A DNA stretch of 64,000 nucleotides from Hysterangium stoloniferum. Taxonomy: Eukaryota; Basidiomycota; Agaricomycetes; Hysterangiales; Hysterangiaceae. The DNA is taken from the NCBI GenBank assembly GCA_015178975.1, contig WHVD01000014.1, forward strand, positions 620,001 to 684,000. The letters are read 5' to 3'. Both the position numbers and the translations under genes were made by a program. Positions 55,880-64,000 of this stretch are shown in pieces. A model generated the notes under the pieces. The model saw nothing but the letters and a program-made list of their open reading frames with translations. It made no database searches and had not been told where the DNA came from. Every line of letters starts with the position of its first letter. Position 1 is the stretch's first letter.

Positions 55880-56639
55880 TATTCTCATTTTATGTTTTGC
55901 TAGTTTTGTTTCATTATTACTGGATCTGGTATGTCATTCATTCCACGGTCTATATAGTCTGGCAGATGTTTTACATACAATCCAGTCAGAAAATTGGCTT
56001 AGATTCCCCCCAGTATGTAATACATTTTCCACTCTAAACTCCTACTTGAATTACACCACTCACGCTAGTCAGAGCCCATGGGCTCTGGCACATCTATCTC
56101 TCTTATTTATTTCGACTCCCGACCTCTCAACCCATGATCTCTGACCTACGACCCCTCAACCCACAAACCCCACCCGGACTCCCCAGGATTCCCGTCTGCC
56201 TGTCTGAAATTGGATGACACAATCTCGCGAGGGCACAGCCTATAAGCTGAAGCCAAGTCCTACTGGATATCCCATGGGTTTCTCCAGAAACCCGCCATGT
56301 ACGTACCCTAACAGTCACAGAAACTGAGAGAGAATCCAGGAGATCCTAAAAGTGGGTGGCCAGCAGAGCCTCCATGCCATGGCTAAACTAAGAGAAGGTG
56401 ATTGAGTGTCAGAGGACCAGACTATATGAGTACCCAATACCCAACAATCAATGGATTGTAAGCAGGTGGGTGTGTTGTGTCCAAGGACTGCTGAAAAACA
56501 ATGAGACCAGGAGAAATGTAAAGAGGACTTAAGTGTTAAGGAGTGGATGCATTGCAAAGAGGGATTGGCCAACTGTTGTATGGAAAATGTACCATGCAAT
56601 CATTACATGTACAGGACTTGGGGGGTTGTTTTACACTGT

Positions 56640-57300
56640 TTTTGACTCAGTCGCCAGTGTCAGTGTGTCTGAGGGCTTTTCAGCCTCAGCAGCTCGAGCT
56701 TTGGTGTTATTAAGGGGACATTTGTTTGCCATGTGTCCCAGGGTGCCACACCAGAGGCAGAGGTCATTGTCCTTTCATCATTGCCTTTCCTCAGGCATCA
56801 GCTTACTGCCTGTACCAAGTATGGTACTTAAATTATCCTTTGGCTTGGCCACAGAAGTTCCAGTTTTGCTGTTTGAGGCTGCAGCATTGTCAGGGGTTGA
56901 ATTGGTCCTATTTTTCTTTTTGGACTTCTTCAAGGAGTTGTCCCCATTGCTATTGGTTGACAAGGGTTGTCTTGGTTCATCTTTGTTGGGCAGTCCAAGG
57001 GAGTTTCTTGGTGATTTTGGCATGCCATTCCCAGTATTGAGTGTCACATTGTTGACCTTTCATGCACATGTCGAAGAGTGTAGTCAGCTTGCTGTCACCA
57101 TGACAGATATCATCCTTAAGACAAGATGGGAGGCCTGAATAGAACCTATGGGGTAGGGTGGAGTTGCCCCAATGATGAGAGTAGTGAGGGAGTTGAACTA
57201 AATGATGTATTCAGTGATGCACTGGCTGTCCTTCATTTTAATATTGGCTAGGGTCTTTTGGAATTGCTGACAGCAATTCCGACAGCATCATGGGGTCCAA
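56640..57300 (-). pseudogene. gag fragment of a Tf1/sushi-type retroelement
   Basis: The minus strand shows pieces of gag: LANIKMKDSQCITEYII, KVNNVTLNTGNG-type text in a shifted frame, a Lys/Asn-rich linker (SLKKSKKKNRTNSTPDN) and a CCHC knuckle CLWCGTLGHMANKC (about 56713-56755). The pieces parallel element C's gag in order and sequence. A TGA after PEERQ again replaces a likely Arg. No LTR of this element was identified beside it. Confidence 0.7.
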
Positions 57301-58278
57301 AATTAAGTTTGAGTTCAGTAACAAAAAATGCATAATTGTACTATTTTCGGACGTCTGAAATCACCCCTATAGACTCAGAGGGCTAGTAGTATGGTGGGTC
57401 ATATCCTCCAATTAGATTTGTTCACTTCAATGGCCTGAGGTTGTGGGATTGTAGAGGGTAAACTGGATATGCCGGGGGGGGGTTGATACAGATGACTTGT
57501 ATGAGAAATATTACGTGTGGGATTAGGTTATGATCTGGGGGCGAACCATCGTTAGGGGTTTAATGTTGCGCGGGTGAGGGATTGCGATGATACGGATGGG
57601 TGTTGAGTCTGAGATGAGTCTAATCAGTCCTACAGATAACCATTGAAGTTGAGTGTGTCTCCTGGCTTTTTTTTCGAGGAAGGAGGCTGAACGGAAGAGG
57701 GACTTTAACAGCTGTTTATTGTAGAAATTATAAAATTAAGCATGGTTCAACGGAAATGGCGACATGTGAATTTATGCATGTTTTCTGTCCTGCTGCCTCA
57801 TGCACGTTGTCTGTTGCGTCTTGACTTGTCAAAGTTTACATCAACAATAAAGTTTTTCTTAAATTCACTTTGGAATCAAGTGTTATATTAGCGACCACAC
57901 CTAATAGATAGTATCAGCGCGCAGATCAAATCTTTACGTCCTTATGAAGATAAATTAGGTCTTGCCGCACATCGTGATGAATGGTATAGCTAACCCTAAT
58001 CGTATTAATTTCGGAATAGTACGCCAACCCTAGCCTTGTTGACACCTCGTTTGGATGTGCGCCTATCAGGGCTGTCTTCCAACCACAACAATAGAAGACT
58101 GACTGATGCATGACATCCGCACACCACTCACAGCCTGCCTCGGGCCTCTCGGTACTCTCGGCAGTGAACCATCCCTCCTTTTCTCGCTGCACACAGCAAA
58201 CACTTAAAGAGGCGTCTTCTGCCATCGTGATCGTGTCAAAAGTAGACTTGTTCTGCAATCCCAATCGCAGTAGTAGTA
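57301..58278. other. intergenic region upstream of the phospholipase gene
   Basis: No supported gene. The boundary from decayed, CpG-poor repeats to normal CpG-containing host DNA falls at about 57.3-57.6 kb. A missing 5' exon with a signal peptide for the phospholipase could lie here. Confidence 0.45.
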
Positions 58279-61200
58279 ATGTCTACTAATCAGTACTCCA
58301 CAACATACGCCCCGACAGGAAACGTCGCGTGCCCAGATCCCAGCACGCTCCTCCGCACCTTCCCAACCACAAACCAGACCCTCTCCGCGGGCGAGCAGGC
58401 GTACATCGCTGGTCGCGCGCAGGCGCTCCCGCAGGCGTGGAGAGACTGGCTTGGAGATGGGTCGCAGTTGGGGTATAATCTGACGCAGTTTGGTGGGGGG
58501 CTTCCGAAGGTGGGCATCGCAGGCTCTGGGGGCGGCTTTCGCGCGGCGATGTATGCCGCGGGAATTTTGAACGCGTTGGATGGACGGAACACGACGGCGA
58601 AGAGTAAAGGGACTGGAGGATTGCTTCAGGTGGCTGATTACATTGCTGGGGTCTCCGGTAAGTGTTGGGAGCGGCTTGCGTGTTTGCGGTGTACTGGAAT
58701 AACGCACCTAGGTGGCTCATGGGTTGCCTCGAGCATGATATTCAATGGCTTTCCCCAATTTCATGATCTCGTACTCGGGAATAACGATATTCCCGGGATG
58801 CTGCTTGACATTGACATCGTCATCCCAGACGGGATCAACATCCTGAATAAAAAAAACCAAGATTATTACGGTAGCGTCTTGTCCACCGTCTACGCCAAAG
58901 CCGACGCCGGCTTGTACGTGGTTTACGTTTATTTACTTCTTCTCATGTTTAGCCTTACCCACCACCCCTCTTTTCAGCGACACAAGCATAACTGATCCAT
59001 GGGCCCGTCTCATCTCGTACCACTTCCTCAACGGCACCACACGCGCCAACTTCTTTACTAACGACTCGTCCCATGGCGCAGGCCTTCTCTGGTCCGACAT
59101 CCCGAATACCCCTGTCTTCAAGAGCTTCGCGATCCCCTTCCCGATCATCGCTTCTAATTCTAGGGCGTCAGGTAGCAACGTCACTGACCGGCCGCCGCTG
59201 GATTCTACTGTTTATGAGGTGAGTTCAGATGTGGATGCGCTGTGCATGTGCAGTAGACGCAGACGCAGACGCGCAGACAGTCGCTGCACACTGCACACTG
59301 CACATTGCTAACACTGACTCGTTCCTCAGATCACGCCATACGAAATGGGCTCGTTCGATCCGTCATTGTCGGCCATGGCCAACCTCACCTTCGTCGGGAC
59401 ACACCTCGTCAACGGGAGGCCCGCCAACGACACCGCGTGCGTTCAGGGATTCGATCAGGCGAGCTTTATGATCGGGACGGTTAGCAGTCTGTTCAATGTA
59501 CGTGAGATGCCATGCGCCGCCGTTGTGTTGTCTATTGTTCTTGATGGCGCTTGTGTTCTGAATGAGGGTTATGGTTATAGATTGCTTTGAGTCGTGCGAA
59601 GGGCATTATTGATGGGTTTGATGATGGGCCGGCGGGTGCGCTGGTGAATCTTTTGAATCGCCAATTAACAAGGGTGAGCAGTATTCCTTGCTGTCGTTCA
59701 CGCCCAATCGTCTACGTCCTAATCTCCAGTGTGTGTGTATTTTCTAGGTGACAACGCGGCAAGATGACGTAGCAAACTGGCCTAATGTACGCTCTATGTT
59801 CTATGCCTAATTACCTACCCCGTTCCATCCATATTCCATCTCATTCTCACTCCCAACTTTCCATGTTATTCCACTCCACCCTACCTTACTCACCCTACAT
59901 CACTTCAGCCCTTCCAAGCGATCAACCCTACCACATACCAAGACGCCAACGCGACATGGCTCCAGCTCGTCGACGGCGGCGAGAACGCGGCAAACCTCCC
60001 GCTGGATTCGCTCTTCGTCAAAGCGCGCAACATGGACGTTGTCGTTGCGATCGATACTACGGCGGAGACGACATCTGGTACTAAGAATAATTTTCCAAAG
60101 TGCGTTTTTTTGGCGCTGGGTGCTGGGTGCAACCGGGACCGGGGGGTGGCTGGTGCTGGGCGTGACTGGGTGTTCTCCCGTCCTAGTCCACACTGTGCAG
60201 AGTCCCAGTATTCAGTCTGCTCATAATCATACTTATACTCACAAATTTATTGAACAGCGGTACCGCAATCCGCGCATCACGCGATCGGATCACGACCCTC
60301 CTTTCCGCAACACATCAAGGCTTCCCGGCGGTCCCAGACGACTTTGCAACGACAGGCGTGAACCTGCGCCCGACGTTTTTCGGGTGCGATCCCACTCAGA
60401 CGCCGCCGGAGTTCCCGCTGCTTATCTATTTCCCGAATGCGCCGCCTGTTAATGGAATTGATCCCGTTACGAAGTGAGTGAGGAAAAAGATAGAGAAAGG
60501 GAAAGAGAAAATGCGTGCTGTTTTTCGAATCGAAATTGCGGTCTCTTTTTCTCTTTCTCTTTACCTTTTCCTGTTTCCTGTTTGCTCTTGTTTCGGGTAC
60601 CGATGACTGACGACTTGCTCTTGCCTCTTGTGCGGCGTACGTTACATAGCACCGGCGCGTTCAAAACGTCGTACACGATCAAACATCAAAACCTCTTCCT
60701 GGACCAGTGTTTCTCCCTCGGCACGTCGGGCTTTGTCGCGAACACCACCTCGCCGGACCCGAACTTCCCACAATGTCTGCAATGCGCCGCGATCGACCGC
60801 GCGCGGCTTCGTGCCTCCCCAGCCAACGCCACCGCCACCGCCACCCCCAACGCCAACGCCACCTCCACCCCCAACGCCAATTCAACAGCCGTTCCGATCC
60901 CGCGCTCGGAATTCTGCCAGCGCTGCTTCACGCAATACTGCTACGACCCGAAAAACCCACCCAGTGCGGCGGAGATTCCTGGGCGGAAGATGGTGTTTGT
61001 CGATCCGGATCCGTCGAGGTTGACTAAGGCGGAGCAGTTTGTGGAACAGCATGGTGTGCCGCTGTTTGTTGGGATCGGGGTGGCACTGGCGCTCCTTATT
61101 GGGGTTTGTGCGTTCTTGTGAGTGTGTTTTTATTATTATTATCATTTATTTGTTATTTGTTATGAAGTCTCTTATTCATCGTTCATTCCTTGATGGTTGT

Positions 61201-61714
61201 TCGGATTTGTTTTTGCTTTGTTTCACTCATGCTATTGATGACCATGATGTCTAATTTCTGACCTCCAACCCACAGCGGAATCCGCGCCAAGCGTCGGCGG
61301 ACGAGAAGGTCTAAGATGGGCAAGTACAAGCCTGTCGTGGACAACAATGAGCCGTGGCAATATGAAGACGAGCACGACGATCCTCATGGGGAGGGCGCGG
61401 GGGCTCAGTACGCGATGGCCCCGCAGTTGCGTTATAGCGACCCGTATAATACGCATTCGCCATATCGAGACGATGACGGACCGAGTCCGAGTCCGAGTCC
61501 GGGTCCTATGTACGATGCGCCGCCTGGTCCGCCGCCACATGTTGCAGCTGCAGCTGCAACTCGTTCGGAGGGTCCTGTGTACGATGCACCACCTGGTTCG
61601 CCGCCGCATGTTGCGGCAGCTACAGCTCATCCGGAGGGTCCTGTGTACGATGCACCACCTGGGCCGCCGCCAGATGCTGCTGCAGCTCATTTGCCTGCTC
61701 CTGCTCTTGCCTGA
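58279..61714 (+). CDS. phospholipase B (lysophospholipase) with membrane anchor and Pro-rich tail
   Basis: The enzyme hydrolyses both acyl chains of phospholipids and lysophospholipids (cPLA2-type catalytic domain). Ten exons (58279-58657, 58712-58913, 58978-59218, 59330-59497, 59581-59673, 59748-59786, 59909-60099, 60258-60473, 60650-61117, 61276-61714) join in one frame of 811 codons. The oxyanion GSGGG is at residues 82-86 and the nucleophile motif GVSGGSW at 124-130 (Ser126). The family's DGGENAANLPL and VVVAIDTTAE, with the catalytic Asp region, are in exon 7. Cys-rich segments and many N-x-S/T sites indicate an extracellular domain. A hydrophobic helix (VPLFVGIGVALALLIGVCAF, about 645-667) is followed by KRRRTRRSK and a 140-residue tail with three YDAPPG-type repeats. 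The chosen ATG lacks a signal peptide; a 5' exon spliced at the CAG before TACTCC (58295) is likely missing. Confidence 0.88.
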
Positions 61715-62797
61715 TAAGCGTCGTCAGTCAGCCTTTTGTTCGGATTCGGATTCGGTTCGGATTTGCGGGACATGCTGTCAGTCTCGGTCTCAGTCTCGGT
61801 CTCGGGTGTCAGACGTGGATGATTGGAGTTGCGTGTTGCGTGTTGCTTAGGGCGGTGTTTTGTTTGTTTTGTTTTGTTAATGCTGTCGTTGTGTGCCATT
61901 GCTGGATAGTGGTCGTAGTCTTTTTTCTTTCTATTTGGACAAGTCTATCGTGTTGGATGCTGGTGTGGTGGATCGGTCGTTGTGCGCGACGCGTTGTAAT
62001 GGAGCACTTGGCACATTGTTTCAATAAAATTAAAATAAGATAAATGTATATGTTAAGTCACATTGTGAGATATCCATTACTCAGATTATCAAATTTCTTA
62101 ATCTATATATTTTTCAAATTAGTTTAAAGAATTAAATAAATAAAAGGTGCGTGAAATGATGGGGCATCTGCACTTTTTAAACTTTCAAATCGGGAAATTT
62201 ACTAGATACATTTAAACTGAGTAAGCTTTTATTTGTGATTATCCAACTTTTAGTTATGGATGGATTAATGTCGAGCTGTGGAAGTTGAAATCGTCTTTAT
62301 TAAAGTTACCACTGGAGTACTGTACGATGAACATAGCAATATCTTTGGTTTGTTGTAGAGGGCGGGGTGAATCCTGTTGGTGCAAGTAGATTGAAATGTT
62401 TTGAGCTCCGTGGTGCTGATCGGTGCGTAAGATTTATGGTAGGTCACGTGGATGTTGTGAGCCCGCGTGTTGGTAACCAAGGCGAAGTACTGGTTTGAAG
62501 GGAGCCGAAGCGGATCACGATGTAGTTGTGGCCAAGATAGAAGCAAATGACATCATGTGTTTGTGCCCCTGATCACGTTGATACTCGGCCTCAAGGCTGT
62601 GGCTCGATGGGGATGGTGACTCAATTCTAAATCATCCGTTCCGTTGTCTTGCTCATTTCTTCTTCCTCCCCGTCTTCCCTTCTTTCACTCTCTCCCGGAG
62701 CAGGTCTCCATCCCTATTGTTATTCTCATCTTTATTCCTTTGTATTCGTCTGGTCCCGACTACATTATATTTACATACCCTTTTATAGTAGCCTAGA
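61715..62797. other. intergenic region between phospholipase and receptor genes
   Basis: It contains the 3' UTR of the phospholipase gene (a likely AATAAAA signal at about 62023-62029) and the receptor promoter. No gene was recognised; the 93-codon minus frame at 62265-62546 lacks support. Confidence 0.45.
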
Positions 62798-63931
62798 ATG
62801 GGCAGCCTACCATTCAATCTGGTCATGGAGAGCAATGGCATAGTTAGCCTAAGGACACCAGCTGGCGCGCATATTACCATAATGGTCCCATACCAGTCGG
62901 GCGAAAGTATAGGTACAACGGTAAGCTGTCGTCTGACTTGAACATGAACGTAGAATGCCATATCTCAAATGCCCCCCCCCCCCCGAAAAAGGTCATCATC
63001 ATCACGGCTGCGGTGTCGCTCGCCTGTGTCCTGTTGCTGCTAATATTCTTAGGGGTTAGTCATTCCATTCCATCGAAACGCGCTGACCGATGAATGAGTG
63101 AATTATTAATCGCGTTGTTTGTTGTTTTGATTAGATATTTATGATCAGAAAACGGACCTCCAAAAAGCAGCATTTTTTCGTCAAAACACATGCCGCCGTC
63201 TATTTTGTATGCCTACTTCTGGCGGACGTCATCCAGGGTCAGTCAGCTTTCTACTGGTACTCTATTCCCTATCCTTATCCTTATCCTTATCCTTGGCTTT
63301 GGCAGCCATCGGCTCCATCATGAGTTCCAAGTGGGTGCAGCAGGGCGGAGTGATGTTGGGTGGATTCTGTAGCACTCAAGGTCCGTGGCCTCACACCCAG
63401 AATCATGTCCTTACCTGACGCTTTGTGCGCGTGCGTGCTGTTCAGGTGCTGTCAAGAACGCTGGCAATCTCGCAGTTTCACTTTGGTCAGTACCGCGCAT
63501 CCCCCGCTCAAGACAAGAGATATATATACTGATGTACTATCATCTCGCAGGACACTGGTACATATGCTCATCACGAATCACGATCAGAAAGCGTAATATT
63601 AACGGCGTTTGGTATTATTTGGTAGACTTTGGCTACACACACGTTTCTCGTGCTCTTTCTTCGGTGGAAGATCAGGGATTATGCCTTATATGTCACCCTC
63701 TTCGGTGTATGGCTTCTTGTCGGTTTTCTCGTCGTCCTTGGTCCCGCTGCTATTCAGAGCCCTGACAAGGGGCCTTACTGTAAGTTTGCTTCCTTCGCAC
63801 TTGTCACTATCGTCAGGGACTTATATTACGCTGGCTTCTTTTCCTGAAACACACTAGTCGGTATCTCCGGATTCTGGTGCTGGATTGCGGATCCGTATCC
63901 TGCATCTCGCATCGCCATGGAATACTTCTGG
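62798..63931 (+). CDS. fungal G-protein-coupled receptor (Git3/cAMP-receptor-like), 5' part
   Basis: A seven-helix surface receptor whose 3' end is outside the window. Eight exons are visible: 62798-62920, 62992-63054, 63135-63237, 63306-63380, 63446-63485, 63551-63557, 63626-63779 and 63858-63931. The protein has a short extracellular N-terminus (MGSLPFNLVMESNG), helix 1 (AAVSLACVLLLLIFLG), a basic loop (MIRKRTSKKQHFF), helix 2 (AAVYFVCLLLADVIQAIGSI), a loop with the conserved CSTQG, helix 3 (NLAVSLWTLTLATHTFLVLF) and helix 4 (VTLFGVWLLVGFLVVLGPAA). The loop motif GPYFGISGFWCWI is typical of fungal Git3/Dictyostelium cAMP-receptor-like proteins, whose ligands include glucose or amino acids. 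Exon 6 is only 7 nt; without it the frame hits a stop. A run of 13 C lies in intron 1. Confidence 0.82.
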
Positions 63932-64000
63932 GTGCGTTACACGTCTTTCCTTCATCAGATGATACCGAAATAATAATTGTTCACGGCGCGATTGATTCTT

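Larger units (their letters stand above)
53991..56313 (+). mobile_element. solo LTR, family C, split by a Tc1 element
   Basis: Starts TGTTATGACCGG and ends GTACCCTAACA, with perfect TSD GTCAC (53986-53990, 56314-56318). Without the inserted Tc1 element it is about 724 bp and lacks some 90 bp near 54182 relative to other copies. It keeps the AATCCAGTCAGAAAATTGGC start region (about 55979-55998) and AAGCTGAAGCCAAGTCC (about 56244-56260). Confidence 0.83.

Noticed and set aside
56533-57138. 201-codon plus-strand frame
   Set aside because: It is antisense to a decayed gag with a recognisable CCHC knuckle on the minus strand.
58204-58720. Long minus-strand frames over the start of the phospholipase
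   Set aside because: They overlap an exon with clear catalytic motifs; GC-rich coding DNA often leaves the other strand open.
61232-61690. 152-codon Arg/Cys-rich minus frame
   Set aside because: It is the complement of the phospholipase's Pro/Ala tail repeats; no independent support.

Overview
The window is nuclear DNA from a filamentous fungus, most likely a basidiomycete of the Agaricomycetes. The host genes carry many short introns (about 45-70 nt) with GT..AG ends and even micro-exons, and the mobile DNA consists of Ty3/gypsy chromoviruses, their solo LTRs, Tc1/mariner elements, MITEs and a Ty1/copia remnant. No rRNA, tRNA, CRISPR or prokaryotic signal was recognised.

Only five host genes are supportable. 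At the left edge is the 3' end of an SLC35C2-like triose-phosphate/nucleotide-sugar-type transporter (1-852, +), converging on a tiny predicted gene (1223-1464, -) with a TATA box. An intact 23-exon MFS transporter of the allantoate-permease type lies at 14647-17398 (-). At the right edge are a phospholipase B with a membrane anchor and a proline-rich cytoplasmic tail (58279-61714, +) and the first four membrane segments of a fungal G-protein-coupled receptor (62798 onward, +). The genes have unrelated functions and show no sign of forming a cluster.

The remainder, about 2-14 kb and 18-58 kb, is a transposon graveyard whose insertion order can be read from target-site duplications (TSDs). At 3-7 kb four LTR families (here named A, B, C-prime and E) are nested in one another. 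At 8-12.7 kb are a Tc1-derived fold-back, a MITE split by a solo LTR, and a nearly complete Tc1 element. At 18.6-23.6 kb are a hairpin MITE, a copia 3' end and a composite Tc1 element with duplicated inverted ends, followed by a 680-bp minisatellite (24.1-24.8 kb).

Two full-length chromoviruses dominate the middle. Element C (25435-35232, TSD CCAAG) has gag, protease, reverse transcriptase, RNase H, integrase and chromodomain. It has a self-complementary primer-binding site of the Tf1 type and, between pol and the 3' LTR, an intron-containing gene on the opposite strand. Element B (40375-51820, TSD TTGTG) has a tRNA-type primer site, a long gag-protease, pol with chromodomain and an extra 2.5-kb sense ORF of unknown function. 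B sits inside an older solo LTR of family C.

Both elements are dead. Every in-frame stop I found in their recognisable domains is TGA where arginine is expected, and element C's integrase lost two catalytic residues at CpG sites. This points to CpG-targeted deamination of silenced DNA. All coordinates, splice sites and family names were worked out by eye; family assignments rest on motif recognition, not on a database search.
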